This document shows positions 28,259 to 38,461 of a stretch of 64,000 nucleotides of DNA, in pieces (within the stretch, counting starts at the first letter, position 1; each line of letters starts with the position of its first letter). Below the pieces are notes generated by a model. It did not search any database and had not been told where the DNA came from. It was given only the letters and a program-made list of their open reading frames with translations. This stretch comes from Prochlorococcus sp. AG-315-I14 (GTDB lineage Bacteria > Cyanobacteriota > Cyanobacteriia > PCC-6307 > Cyanobiaceae). The translations under genes and the position numbers were made by a program. Location: NCBI GenBank assembly GCA_003283665.1, contig QBWF01000002.1, positions 8,716-72,715 on the forward strand, in the 5' to 3' direction.

Positions 28259-29011
28259 GTGCGAAATAATTCAGCCAAATCTTTATTGCGATGGTCTGAG
28301 TTTCGGACAGGCTCTCCACAAATTCCTTTTGAAGTAATTTCGAAAGAACCCTCATCTTTACAGGCTGCTGAGTTAATAAGAAATCAAAGTCGATCAGGAC
28401 GAACTCTGAAAAGAATAGGTGATGTTATTTTTTCTTTACTAGTAATAATTTTAGGGTCTCCAATTTTTCTACTTTTAGCAATCTTAGTAAGATTTAGTTC
28501 TCCTGGATCTATTTTCTATATTCAAGAAAGAGTAGGTAGAAACTACAGAAAGTTTGGTTGTATTAAGTTCCGCACAATGTATAAAGATGCTGATACAATT
28601 CTCCCCAATTTATTGGAAAAATATCCTTTAATGAAAAAAGAGTTTGAAAAAGATTTTAAGCTGAGAAATGATCCAAGGATTACAAGATTAGGTAGATTCC
28701 TGAGAAGATCTAGTTTAGACGAATTACCTCAATTCTTTAATGTTTTGAAAGGCGAGATGAGCGTTGTGGGGCCAAGACCAGTTGTTGTAAATGAAATTAA
28801 AAAATATAGTCTTTTTATGGATGAGGTTATATCCGTAAGACCAGGTTTGACTGGACTTTGGCAAGTGAGTGGAAGAAATAATCTTAGTTATAAAAAAAGA
28901 ATAGAATTAGATTTAATCTATGCTAGAAATAGGAATTTTAAACTTGACTTAGAAATAATTTTGTTAACTTTTGGAGTTCTCCTTTTTCCAATGGATAGAG
29001 GTGCTTTTTAA
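28259..29011 (+). CDS. Undecaprenyl-phosphate sugar phosphotransferase (bacterial sugar transferase family)
   Basis: Initiating enzyme that places a hexose- or related sugar-1-phosphate on a lipid carrier for exopolysaccharide or O-antigen. At 250 residues it has one N-terminal hydrophobic segment and the catalytic PglC/WcaJ core: SPGSIFYIQERVG, CIKFRTMYKDAD, SSLDELPQFFNVLKGEMS, VGPRP and RPGLTGLWQVSGRN. The long N-terminal membrane part of full WcaJ is absent. The start is GTG 28259. It overlaps the convergent cbiB by four bases. Confidence 0.93.
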   Translation: MRNNSAKSLLRWSEFRTGSPQIPFEVISKEPSSLQAAELIRNQSRSGRTLKRIGDVIFSLLVIILGSPIFLLLAILVRFSSPGSIFYIQERVGRNYRKFGCIKFRTMYKDADTILPNLLEKYPLMKKEFEKDFKLRNDPRITRLGRFLRRSSLDELPQFFNVLKGEMSVVGPRPVVVNEIKKYSLFMDEVISVRPGLTGLWQVSGRNNLSYKKRIELDLIYARNRNFKLDLEIILLTFGVLLFPMDRGAF

Positions 29012-29979
29012 ATTAAGAGCTGTAAAAATATAATCATCATTGCCATAAACAAAAGCCACGTAAATTCAAGCCTAAGACTTAAACTTAGTATCCTTCTTAT
29101 TGATTCTTGACTAGCTTTTGGAGCTGATATGGCTATTAATGGTTTTAAAACCTTTTTACCTTTATAAAAGTTTTCTCCACCCATTTTTACATTGGCGCAA
29201 TGAGCAAATATTGCTTCGGAAATACCTGAGTTGGGTGATGAATCAGTACAACCATCTTTCCATGCTTGTTTGATTGTGTTTATAGTGCTCTCATTAGTTC
29301 TACAACAAAAAGGAAGCGTAATTAATACAAGCCTAGTTGGTATAAAGGTTAGGATGTCGTCCAACTTCGCACCCGCAAAGCCTAGCCACCGTAAATTCCC
29401 TTCTTTATATCCAAGCATTGAATCTATTGTGCTACTTGCTTTGAAAATCCATACTAGTGCTAATGGTCCGGGTAAAGATTCATTGAATTGCCAGGAGATT
29501 ATGCCTATAAACATCCAAAAAAGTGGAGCGAATATACCATCTACAGCGTTTTCTGCTGCTGTTTCCGCAGCAGCTCTAAGAATTTCACCTTTGTCTAAAT
29601 TTTGAACGTCTCTTCCAACAATAAAACTTAGTTTTTTTCTTGCTTTACTTATGTTTTCGTTGTTATTTTGGGAATTTAACAAATTGATAATTTCAATAAC
29701 ACTTAGATAAAGACTTTTTGCTGCTAATGCACTACTGAGAGAAATTAAAAGAATTAGTATGCTAAGAAATCTTTTTTCAGTTTCAAAAGTTAGAAAGACT
29801 CTTTCAATTACCCATCCAAATGACCCACTAATAAATATAAGAAAAAATGTAATTAATATGCCACCAATTCTGAGTTTTATTTGATTTTCTTTGGCAATCC
29901 GCTCAACCAATACTCTTAGCCAATCAATAATAAATCCCATGAATTGAACTGGATGAGGTGACCATTTTGGGTCACCCAC
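29008..29979 (-). CDS. cbiB: Adenosylcobinamide-phosphate synthase CbiB/CobD
   Basis: Membrane enzyme attaching the aminopropanol arm during cobalamin synthesis. The motifs GDPKWSPHPVQFMG near the start, AAAETAAENAVDGIFAPLFW and YKEGNLRWLGFAGAKLDD match the family. The listed start is GTG 29979, but homology-like sequence (FGSVLFDLLVGDP) continues in frame upstream to an ATT, ATC or ATA near 30018-30027, with no ATG, GTG or TTG there. The true start may be a rare codon. It follows ilvC on the same strand. Confidence 0.9.
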   Translation of the reverse strand: MGDPKWSPHPVQFMGFIIDWLRVLVERIAKENQIKLRIGGILITFFLIFISGSFGWVIERVFLTFETEKRFLSILILLISLSSALAAKSLYLSVIEIINLLNSQNNNENISKARKKLSFIVGRDVQNLDKGEILRAAAETAAENAVDGIFAPLFWMFIGIISWQFNESLPGPLALVWIFKASSTIDSMLGYKEGNLRWLGFAGAKLDDILTFIPTRLVLITLPFCCRTNESTINTIKQAWKDGCTDSSPNSGISEAIFAHCANVKMGGENFYKGKKVLKPLIAISAPKASQESIRRILSLSLRLEFTWLLFMAMMIIFLQLLI

Positions 29980-30026
29980 CAGAAGATCAAACAGAACAGA
30001 TCCAAAGAGTAGAGGAATAATGATTA

Positions 30027-31046
<1,020 letters not shown>

Positions 31047-31191
31047 TTAGGGCTGAGCTTACGAAATAGAGTGCTTATGAAGCCACTTTCTTGATATATT
31101 TTTTTCAGTATGGTCAAAAATTTATAAATCATGTTGAGAAATCTCAATATTCAAAATCAGTATTTTCAACTCAAGAGGAAATTAATTTAAT

Positions 31192-31794
31192 TTAACTTTC
31201 GCTTGGATGAGTAATAACTCTGTCAATTAGCCCATAGTTTTTAGCTTCTTCAGCACTTAAAAAGTAATCTCGATCTGTGTCCTTTTCAATTTTTTCGAAT
31301 GTTTGTCCAGTCATGTCTGCCATTGCTTTATTAAGCATTTCTTTTATCCGAAGAATTTCACGTGCTTCAATTTCAATGTCACTTGCCTGTCTTTGAGCTG
31401 TTCCTCCAAGTGGTTGGTGGATCATAATTCTACTGTGAGGAAGCGCTAGTCTTTTCCCTTTAGTTCCTGCGGATAATAAAAAGGACCCCATTGAGGCGGC
31501 CAAACCAACGCATATGGTAACAATATCGCTCTTGACATATTTCATAGTGTCGTAAATAGCTAAACCAGCAGTCACAGATCCTCCTGGGCTATTTATATAG
31601 AGATAGATAGGCTTGCTACTATCATCTGAATCTAAATAAAGCATTTGAGCTACGAGACTATTAGCAATACCGTCGTTAACTTCCTGTCCAAGAAATAAAA
31701 TTCTTTCTGCACCAAGTCTGGTGTATATGTCTACCCATCTTTCATATTGACTTCCAGGAAGACGGTATGGAACGCTTGGAGTACCTATTGGCAT
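31192..31794 (-). CDS. clpP: ATP-dependent Clp protease proteolytic subunit ClpP
   Basis: Active serine peptidase subunit of the Clp core. The catalytic Ser 101 (GLAASMGSF), His 126 (MIHQPLGG) and an Asp near 172 (KDTDRDYF) are all present, in 200 residues from ATG 31794. Next to clpR, it is probably the ClpP3-type partner known from Synechococcus elongatus, where ClpP3 and ClpR form one essential mixed core. clpR lies 67 bases upstream. Confidence 0.95.
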   Translation of the reverse strand: MPIGTPSVPYRLPGSQYERWVDIYTRLGAERILFLGQEVNDGIANSLVAQMLYLDSDDSSKPIYLYINSPGGSVTAGLAIYDTMKYVKSDIVTICVGLAASMGSFLLSAGTKGKRLALPHSRIMIHQPLGGTAQRQASDIEIEAREILRIKEMLNKAMADMTGQTFEKIEKDTDRDYFLSAEEAKNYGLIDRVITHPSES

Positions 31795-31861
31795 GATGAA
31801 AATAATAAAGAATTAAAATGAGAAGAAGAGAGAGTCAGTTCCTTGGCTTAAAAATTGATTT

Positions 31862-32533
31862 TCAGGTTAAAGGTGTTTTTGAGGGTAAGTCTTTTCTACT
31901 TGTTAAGACTCGATCAATAAGGCCATATTCAACAGCTTCAAAAGGATTTAGATAGCTCATTCGATCTGAATCTTTTGATAACTGTTCAACACTTTTTCCA
32001 GTATTTTGACTAAGAATTTCTAACATTGCCTTCTTATTGTGTATTACTTCCGTTGCTCTTATCTGTATATCGGTCGCTTGGCCTTGTGCTCCACTCCTGG
32101 GTTGGTGAAGAACTATAGAAGCATGAGGTAAAGCTGCTCTTTGCCCTTTCGTTCCTCCTGAAAGGATCACTGCTGCTGTTCCCATAGCTTGTCCAATACA
32201 TATTGTGTGGACAGGTGGTTTCACATATCTGAGAGTGTCGCAAATTGCAAAGGCCTCAGTTTCAAAACCAATGGCATCTCCTGTATACCAGCTTGTGCCA
32301 GTGGAATTTATATAGAAATATATTGGTTTTTCAGGGTTGTCAAATTCTAAAAATAGAAGTTGAGCAATAATTAACTCTGTGACATTCATTCCAAGCTGCC
32401 TTTTGGCATCATCATCAGAGAATAAAGGCAAACCTAAGTATACAATCCTTTCTTTTAAGAGAAGAGAAGGTAGATCAGGTGGTGGAGTTCTCATTACAGC
32501 AGAGTCGCCGTAGTAAGGAGCGGATACAGTCAT
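31862..32533 (-). CDS. clpR: ClpP-like subunit without catalytic Ser (ClpR)
   Basis: Clp core subunit thought to be inactive. The ClpP catalytic Ser is Gly here (Gly 118 in CIGQAMGTAAV), while His 143 and the Asp near 188 remain. Compared with the neighbouring ClpP it carries an insertion of about nine residues after the YINSTGTS segment (WYTGDAIGFETEAF), a known ClpR trait. It has 223 residues from ATG 32533. It is placed upstream of clpP, so both subunits can be made together. Confidence 0.94.
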   Translation of the reverse strand: MTVSAPYYGDSAVMRTPPPDLPSLLLKERIVYLGLPLFSDDDAKRQLGMNVTELIIAQLLFLEFDNPEKPIYFYINSTGTSWYTGDAIGFETEAFAICDTLRYVKPPVHTICIGQAMGTAAVILSGGTKGQRAALPHASIVLHQPRSGAQGQATDIQIRATEVIHNKKAMLEILSQNTGKSVEQLSKDSDRMSYLNPFEAVEYGLIDRVLTSRKDLPSKTPLT

Positions 32534-32574
32534 ATGAGAAGCTAAGGACCTCTTGGGTTTGAGCCTAGCTAGAT

Positions 32575-33684
32575 CTAGCCCTTCGATGCTTTTCTTGAGT
32601 CAAATTTGTTTGGGGGCTGATCATTTGTAGCTCTGCTAAAAACCATTCTTCCTGTGGGAGTCTGCAAAGCTCCTGTCACGACAACTTCTATTCTAGTGCC
32701 TATCCATTGGCGCCCTTCTTCAATAACAACCATTGTCCCATCTTCAAGATAGGCAATTCCTTGGGAACTCTCTTTTCCCTCTCTGACGACTTTTAGATTT
32801 AATTTTTCACCAGGTTGTACTTCAGGTCTTACTGCAAGAACAAGGTCACTAAGGTTTAAGACTTTTATTTCTTGTACTTGGGCTACTTGGGATAAGTTGT
32901 AATCAACAGTTATTAATATTCCTCCTATATCAGAAGTTAACTTCAGAAGGATATCATCGGTTCCTTCTCCTTCGTATTTTGTACTATTTATAACTAATCT
33001 TCTTCCATAAGATTCTCTTAGTTGGTTTAACAACTTAAGGCCTCTTCTTCCTTTTCCTCTTTTTTCGTTGTTACTTGAGTCTGCTAGTTTCTGCAGTTCT
33101 TCTATTACTGACTGGGCAACAATTACTTGCCCTTCTATTAACCCAAAACCAAGCAATGCCTGAATACGACCATCGATTATTACGCTAGTATCTAACACTT
33201 TTGCACTCGCAGGAGTTAAAATTCCATCTGCAATTAATAGAGCTTCAGCACTATTTGGATTGAAAAGACGAAGAATTGTCCTTCCATGACTGTCAGCTAA
33301 ATTATATCCAAGTAAACCAAAGAAAATATTGCTAAGGATTGCATAAATAGGCTTTGCAAAAAATAATTCTTCTGGTAATACTAAAAGTAAAACAGGTGCT
33401 AATAAAAGGTTGGCTATTATTAATCCTAGTATTAATCCTATTGATCTACTGATTAATAAATCAGTAGGCATAGTTTTTGTCTGTTGAATTAATTTATTTC
33501 TAAATTGCTGAAAAATAAAGGCTATTAAAAGACCAATTAAGGCTATTAATCCAGCTAAAGCAATTTTTAAATTCTTTATATTAGTAATTTGATCTAAAGT
33601 CTCTCTAGGTAACCAATCAACTCCAATCCATCCGGTGATAGCACCTGAAATGAGAAATAAAACCAGGATTAATAGGTCTGCCAT
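32575..33684 (-). CDS. PIN-TRAM domain membrane protein (YacL-like)
   Basis: A 369-residue protein. Several membrane helices fill about the first 135 residues. A PIN nuclease-like domain follows, with acidic residues in DTSVIIDGR, SVIEELQKLAD and ILITVDYNL. A C-terminal TRAM-like RNA-binding domain completes it (PGEKLNLKV, then a beta-rich GTRIEVVVTGALQT). This matches the Bacillus YacL type, whose substrate is uncertain. It ends 42 bases upstream of clpR on the same strand, so an RNA-decay and proteolysis link is possible but unproven. Confidence 0.88.
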   Translation of the reverse strand: MADLLILVLFLISGAITGWIGVDWLPRETLDQITNIKNLKIALAGLIALIGLLIAFIFQQFRNKLIQQTKTMPTDLLISRSIGLILGLIIANLLLAPVLLLVLPEELFFAKPIYAILSNIFFGLLGYNLADSHGRTILRLFNPNSAEALLIADGILTPASAKVLDTSVIIDGRIQALLGFGLIEGQVIVAQSVIEELQKLADSSNNEKRGKGRRGLKLLNQLRESYGRRLVINSTKYEGEGTDDILLKLTSDIGGILITVDYNLSQVAQVQEIKVLNLSDLVLAVRPEVQPGEKLNLKVVREGKESSQGIAYLEDGTMVVIEEGRQWIGTRIEVVVTGALQTPTGRMVFSRATNDQPPNKFDSRKASKG

Positions 33685-33795
33685 GTACTCAGGTTATGCT
33701 TCCTTATTCGTTTTTTCTAAAGCTTTCTTCATTTCCAAAGATTTGGGTTGTAAAAACGATCATCTTTTTGAGTTGGGGCTGCCAGCTGTGAAATT

Positions 33796-35016
33796 GTGAA
33801 GCCTCCAAGAAGTGCATACTTGCATATTCCTTTTTGCCATAAAAGATGTTTTTACTGTGATTTTTCTATTATCCCTTTAGGTAATAGCGCTGATGTCGCT
33901 GGAGGTCCAGGACTAACCTCTATTAACTCATATTTGGATCTCCTTCACAGGGAGATTTCAATAGCGCCAAAAGGACCTCCATTGTCGACTATTTATTTGG
34001 GTGGTGGGACTCCATCTTTATTAAATAAGGGTGAAGTCTGCGATTTATTGAAACATCTCCAGAGAAAATTTGGATTTCAAGATGGGGCTGAACTGACTAT
34101 GGAGGTTGATCCTTCAACATTTGTAGAAAATGATCTTAAGGAATATATAGAAATTGGAATTAATAGATTGAGTCTGGGTGCACAGTCTTTTGATGATAAG
34201 ACTTTGGCTGCAATAGGTAGAAAACACACTAGGTTTGAACTTATTGAAGCGTGTAGTTGGGTTAATAAATTATTTAAACAGGGGTTCTTATTAAGTTGGA
34301 GTCTTGACTTGATTGAAAATCTTCCAGGATTAACTCTTGAACAATGGTCCTTTGAATTGGAACAAGCAGTTCAAACAGAGGCTCCTCATCTTTCAATTTA
34401 TGATCTTACGATCGAACCAGAGACAGTATTTGGGCGTAAGCATAAAAAAGGAGAGTTAAATATTCCAAGTGAATCTATTGCTACAAGTATAAATTTGAAG
34501 ACTAGTAATTATTTAAAAAATAAAGGTTTTTCCCGATATGAGATATCTAGTTACTGTTTACCCTGTCACGCTTCTCGCCATAATCGGATGTATTGGAGTG
34601 GGAGTGGTTGGTGGGGTTTTGGCATGGGTGCTACGAGTGCTCCATGGGGTGAAAGATTTGCTAGGCCCCAAACTATAATGGGATACAAAAAATGGGTAGA
34701 AGACCAAGAAAATATAGAATTAGAGTCTTCATTGATGGGTAATTCTTCTAGTAAAATGCCATTGGATGAGCTGATAATGATTGGCTTACGAAGAAGGGAG
34801 GGTGTTCATATCGAAGAACTTGCTAAATATTCAGGTTGGACTGAAGAGAAATGCAATCAAAAATTGAAATTATTACTTAAATATTGGCATGATTTTTTGG
34901 ATAAAGGTTTTTTAATACAAAAAAATGGTCGGTTTTTCTTGAGTAATCCCAAAGGGATGCAAATTAGTAATCAGATTCTGGTTCAAATGTTTATGTGGTG
35001 GGATTCTGTTGATTGA
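33796..35016 (+). CDS. hemW: Radical SAM protein HemW (HemN-like, haem chaperone)
   Basis: The radical SAM motif CxxxCxxC is present as CHKRCFYC near the N-terminus, followed by [10 protein letters not shown] and the DLIENLPG segment. Members this short (406 residues) are HemW, a haem chaperone, rather than coproporphyrinogen oxidase HemN. The start is GTG 33796. The last 26 bases overlap the convergent panB. The gene is divergent from the PIN-TRAM gene. Confidence 0.92.
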   Translation: MKPPRSAYLHIPFCHKRCFYCDFSIIPLGNSADVAGGPGLTSINSYLDLLHREISIAPKGPPLSTIYLGGGTPSLLNKGEVCDLLKHLQRKFGFQDGAELTMEVDPSTFVENDLKEYIEIGINRLSLGAQSFDDKTLAAIGRKHTRFELIEACSWVNKLFKQGFLLSWSLDLIENLPGLTLEQWSFELEQAVQTEAPHLSIYDLTIEPETVFGRKHKKGELNIPSESIATSINLKTSNYLKNKGFSRYEISSYCLPCHASRHNRMYWSGSGWWGFGMGATSAPWGERFARPQTIMGYKKWVEDQENIELESSLMGNSSSKMPLDELIMIGLRRREGVHIEELAKYSGWTEEKCNQKLKLLLKYWHDFLDKGFLIQKNGRFFLSNPKGMQISNQILVQMFMWWDSVD

Positions 35017-35782
35017 GCTGATGTTTCTTAACCCAACTCTTAAGAGCATTAATGCAAAGTTCTCGGCCTGAAATTAATGGTTTTGTAAATGGAGGCTGTT
35101 TATTTGAAAGCCCAAGTAGATCTGCTGTAACACGTACTTGTCCATCACATTGATTTCCTGCTCCAATTCCAATGACAGGTATTGTTAAATTCTTTTTTAT
35201 TTTGCCTGCAATTTCTTCTGGAATATGTTCTAAAACAATCGCAAAGCATCCCGATTCTTGAAGTTTTTTTGAATCTTGGAAAATTTTCTCCTGACTCTCT
35301 TTGTCTCTAGCTTGTGATTTATAGCCAAGAAGATGCACTGATTGTGGGGTTAAACCAAGATGCCCCATTACGGGTATTCCCATTCGTACAAATCTTTCAA
35401 TAACTAAAAGAGTTTCAGGCTCAGCACCTTCAAGCTTTACTGCTGATGCACATGAATTCTTTAAAAGGGTGCCTGCAGCCTCTACAGCCTTATCTTCGCC
35501 GCATTGATAACTTAAAAAAGGTAAATCAGATATAACCAAAGGTTGCTTGGATAGTGGTTTGGAAAATCCTCGACAAACGGCTTGAGTGTGGTGGAGCATT
35601 TGCTCAAGTGTTACTGGAAGTGTAGTCGCATGACCTAAAACCACCATTCCCAGTGAATCGCCAACAAGAACTACATCTGCACCAGACGCTTCAACCATTG
35701 ATGCTGAAATTGCATCCCAAGCAGTTAAGACTGTGATCGGCTTGCCAAGTTCTTTTAAACGAACCAAATCTGTGGTTAGCAT
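34991..35782 (-). CDS. panB: 3-methyl-2-oxobutanoate hydroxymethyltransferase
   Basis: First committed step of pantothenate (coenzyme A) synthesis. The metal-binding [14 protein letters not shown], the [12 protein letters not shown] stretch and [16 protein letters not shown] are all family marks, and 263 residues is normal. The start is ATG 35782. Its 3' end overlaps the end of hemW by 26 bases on opposite strands. The SRP RNA gene lies just upstream in the opposite direction. Confidence 0.96.
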   Translation of the reverse strand: MLTTDLVRLKELGKPITVLTAWDAISASMVEASGADVVLVGDSLGMVVLGHATTLPVTLEQMLHHTQAVCRGFSKPLSKQPLVISDLPFLSYQCGEDKAVEAAGTLLKNSCASAVKLEGAEPETLLVIERFVRMGIPVMGHLGLTPQSVHLLGYKSQARDKESQEKIFQDSKKLQESGCFAIVLEHIPEEIAGKIKKNLTIPVIGIGAGNQCDGQVRVTADLLGLSNKQPPFTKPLISGRELCINALKSWVKKHQLNQQNPTT

Positions 35783-35824
35783 TTAATTTTTAATATCGTG
35801 GAAGGATATTGCTAATATTCTAAT

Positions 35825-35918
35825 GACTCGGCCCCATGCGGCTTTGACGCTCAAATCTGGTCAGGACCGGAAGGTAGCAGCCATAAGGGATGCTCAAAGC
35901 AGGCGTGGATTCCGGGTC
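35825..35918 (+). ncRNA. ffs: Small signal recognition particle RNA (4.5S type)
   Basis: The conserved apical domain GGTCAGGACCGGAAGGTAGC is present, with the GGAA tetraloop. The ends close with a 7-bp stem, GACTCGG (35825-35831) with CCGGGTC (35912-35918). Inner arms CTTTGA and TCAAAG-like segments also pair. This RNA works with Ffh, encoded at 61.8 kb. It lies on the plus strand between panB and ftsZ, both minus strand. Exact ends are inferred from pairing. Confidence 0.96.
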
Positions 35919-35934
35919 ACCAAATTAAATTGAT

Positions 35935-37053
35935 TTAAGGGTCCTTTCGTATTTGTCTGAGACGTAAGAATTCAGGTATTGATGCACCAGTCTCTCTTAC
36001 CTCTTTCTGTTCATAAAGTGACTGAGGGTTAAGTCTAGCTTTTGTTCTCTGATTGGAATAAGACTGATTGCTGTCGAATCCTGTTGCGATAACTGTTACT
36101 TGAATTTCACCCTCAAGCTTTTCGTCAACAACTGCTCCGACAATGATATTTGCTTCTGGATCAACTACTTCATAAATCACTTCAGAGGCCGAAGTCATAT
36201 CTTCAAGTGTCATATCTTTTCCTCCAGTGATATTGATCACACATCCTTTGGCTCCATCTATTCGAGCAGCCTCTAAAAGAGGACTATTGATTGCCGCTTG
36301 AGCAGCTTCTAAAGCTCTGGACCGTCCAGAACCTAATCCAATCCCTAAAAGAGCTGTTCCAGCCTCAGTCATAACAGATCGAACGTCTGCAAAATCTACG
36401 TTTACCAATCCAGGGCATGTGATTATATCGCTTATTCCTTTCACTCCCATTCTTAAGACGTCATCAGCACTTCGGAAAGCTTCTTGAAGGGGAGCTCCAG
36501 CAATCACATCCTTTAGTCTGTCGTTCGGAATTACTATCAAAGTGTCTACATTTTCGGCAAGTCTTGCAATCCCTTCATCTGCTTGTCTTAAGCGACGCCT
36601 ACCTTCAAATCCAAATGGCTTAGTAACGATACCGACAGTTAAAGCACCACTCTCTTTTGCTACCTCAGCAACAACAGGTGCTGCACCTGTCCCAGTACCT
36701 CCTCCCATTCCTGCTGCAATGAAAACCAGGTCAACACCTTCCAGTGATTGTTGAAGGTCTGTCTTGGATTCTTCAGCGGCCTTTTGACCAATACTAGGGT
36801 TTCCTCCAGCTCCTAAACCTCTCGTTAAGGCTTGACCAAGTTGAACTCTATTAGTTGCAGAGGATTGCAAAAGTGCTTGAGCATCTGTATTTAGAACTCG
36901 ATATGTGACTCCCTCAAGATCACTAAGAATCATTCTGTTGACGGCGTTACTTCCACCACCACCTACTCCAATAACTTCAATACGAGCAGATTGACTGGGC
37001 AGGATTTCTTCATCCATGTTGAAACTAGATTTGTTTCCGATTCCCATCACCAT
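35935..37053 (-). CDS. ftsZ: Cell division protein FtsZ
   Basis: Tubulin-like GTPase that forms the division ring. [13 protein letters not shown] and the tubulin signature [16 protein letters not shown] are present, as are the NDRL and DFADV segments. The C-terminal tail ends in IPEFLRLRQ, the peptide that binds membrane partners, after a short linker, giving 372 residues. Start options are ATG 37053 or the nearby internal Met codons. ftsQ lies upstream across a 176-base spacer. Confidence 0.97.
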   Translation of the reverse strand: MVMGIGNKSSFNMDEEILPSQSARIEVIGVGGGGSNAVNRMILSDLEGVTYRVLNTDAQALLQSSATNRVQLGQALTRGLGAGGNPSIGQKAAEESKTDLQQSLEGVDLVFIAAGMGGGTGTGAAPVVAEVAKESGALTVGIVTKPFGFEGRRRLRQADEGIARLAENVDTLIVIPNDRLKDVIAGAPLQEAFRSADDVLRMGVKGISDIITCPGLVNVDFADVRSVMTEAGTALLGIGLGSGRSRALEAAQAAINSPLLEAARIDGAKGCVINITGGKDMTLEDMTSASEVIYEVVDPEANIIVGAVVDEKLEGEIQVTVIATGFDSNQSYSNQRTKARLNPQSLYEQKEVRETGASIPEFLRLRQIRKDP

Positions 37054-37229
37054 ATCCAGGATTAGAACTCATTTTTTGGCATTATGAACAGCATCTCAGA
37101 TTTCTGTTGGATTCCTGATTTAAATTAGTTAACAATTTAAATTATTAATATAAGAAAATTTTTCTTCTAGCTTTTTAAACTTGATACTAAAAACGTGTCA
37201 TTGCAGGCCTTTAAGCTTTATTGATGCAG

Positions 37230-38018
37230 TTATTTTTCTGTTTTTAATTCTGGTTTGTTTGGATCTCGCAAATCAACAGTGTTTACTTTTGTGTTGATTA
37301 AAAGATTTGGTAATGATTCTTGAAGGACGTTTAGCTTGTTTATTTGTTCCATTAGTTGGTCAGTATTTGAACCTAATAAAACTGAATTGAATTGATCAGT
37401 CTTTATGCTGATTTCTTGGTAGGGGTTTAAGATTATTTTCTGAAGTTGGCTTTGTAAGCTAAATCTATTTTCGATTATTAAGGCGATCTCTTTGGTCTTA
37501 TTGGGTTGCCATCCTTCAATAGATATATTTACTTTATTTTTTTTTGATTCTTTTACTAATTTTAGTGGTATCCAATATCCCTCAATATCAATCATTCCTT
37601 TCTCTGTTTTATTTAGGAAGGTTCTACTAGCAAAAGCGATTGGCTCTCTTTCTAGAATATTTAAATTAATACTTGCTGGAAAGAATTGCCGATTAATTGA
37701 AACGGCTTTAATTGGTAATTTTCTTAATAGTAATTCTTCAATTTCTTTAGGGTTTGATTCTAATAAATTTCTTGGAAAGTAATTTATAGCAGCCTTCTCT
37801 ATATCTTTTCTGCTTAGTCCTGAGAGGCCTGTAATAGTAATTTCTTTTAATTCTATAGGCTTCCAAGCCTGGTCTAAATATGAAATAAGAAGAGTAATTG
37901 AAAGGCCACAAAAGAATATTAACCGCCAAATCTCAATTAGAAATTTTTTACTTTCAATTGATTTAATAGATTTTTTATTTTTTTTTCGATACCTTGCTTT
38001 TCGTCTTTGGTTTTTCAC
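37230..38018 (-). CDS. ftsQ: Cell division protein FtsQ/DivIB-like (POTRA)
   Basis: A 262-residue bitopic membrane protein. A strongly basic N-terminus (RRKARYRKKNKK) is followed by one membrane helix (about residues 29-47), then a POTRA domain (ELKEITITGLSGLSRKDIEK) and a beta-rich FtsQ-type domain with NILEREPIAFAS. Sequence conservation is low, as expected for FtsQ; the assignment rests on layout and on ftsZ next door. It overlaps the upstream unknown gene by four bases. Confidence 0.85.
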   Translation of the reverse strand: MKNQRRKARYRKKNKKSIKSIESKKFLIEIWRLIFFCGLSITLLISYLDQAWKPIELKEITITGLSGLSRKDIEKAAINYFPRNLLESNPKEIEELLLRKLPIKAVSINRQFFPASINLNILEREPIAFASRTFLNKTEKGMIDIEGYWIPLKLVKESKKNKVNISIEGWQPNKTKEIALIIENRFSLQSQLQKIILNPYQEISIKTDQFNSVLLGSNTDQLMEQINKLNVLQESLPNLLINTKVNTVDLRDPNKPELKTEK

Positions 38019-38425
38019 AAGTCACATCTAGCCCTTGACATGAGTTGATCCATCCATTGCCTTGCGCGTTCTGCATCTGAAAAAGGAACATCTATTTCTT
38101 TTCCTGCGCCAATAAGTCTAAGGCGACAGCGTCCTTGAGATTCTTGGGTAAGAGGAGCGTCTCCTGAACTTAGGGACATTAATTCAAGCATTTCTAATTG
38201 CTTTACTTCGAAAGTTGCTTCTTCCTTGAAACTTCCGGCTTCAAAACTGCTCCAACATAGAGAACCATCTTTTAAACGAGCAGCCCCAGTACCATCTAAT
38301 TTGGCCAGCTCCGATCCTTTTGCCCAACTTAGGTATAGGCTTTGACGCCTTCTCTCTAGCCATCCAAGTGCCGTTAGCAGCACGAAAGCAATGAGTAGAG
38401 GTAACCATAGAAGACCGTGAATCAT
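38015..38425 (-). CDS. Unknown membrane-anchored protein in the ddl-ftsQ-ftsZ cluster
   Basis: A 136-residue protein not recognised by name. An N-terminal membrane helix (about residues 4-22) is followed by WLERRRQ and a soluble domain of short beta strands and one helix (SDAERARQWMDQLM). It overlaps ftsQ by four bases (ATGA) and sits 36 bases after ddl, so it is almost surely translated with the division genes. An envelope or division role is inferred from context alone. Confidence 0.75.
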   Translation of the reverse strand: MIHGLLWLPLLIAFVLLTALGWLERRRQSLYLSWAKGSELAKLDGTGAARLKDGSLCWSSFEAGSFKEEATFEVKQLEMLELMSLSSGDAPLTQESQGRCRLRLIGAGKEIDVPFSDAERARQWMDQLMSRARCDL

Positions 38426-38461
38426 CGCCTGAAAAAAAGAGTATTAAATCCCATGGTTAAT

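Noticed and set aside
29231..29605. 124-codon plus-strand frame within cbiB
   Set aside because: Opposite strand of a clear cbiB, with no family match.
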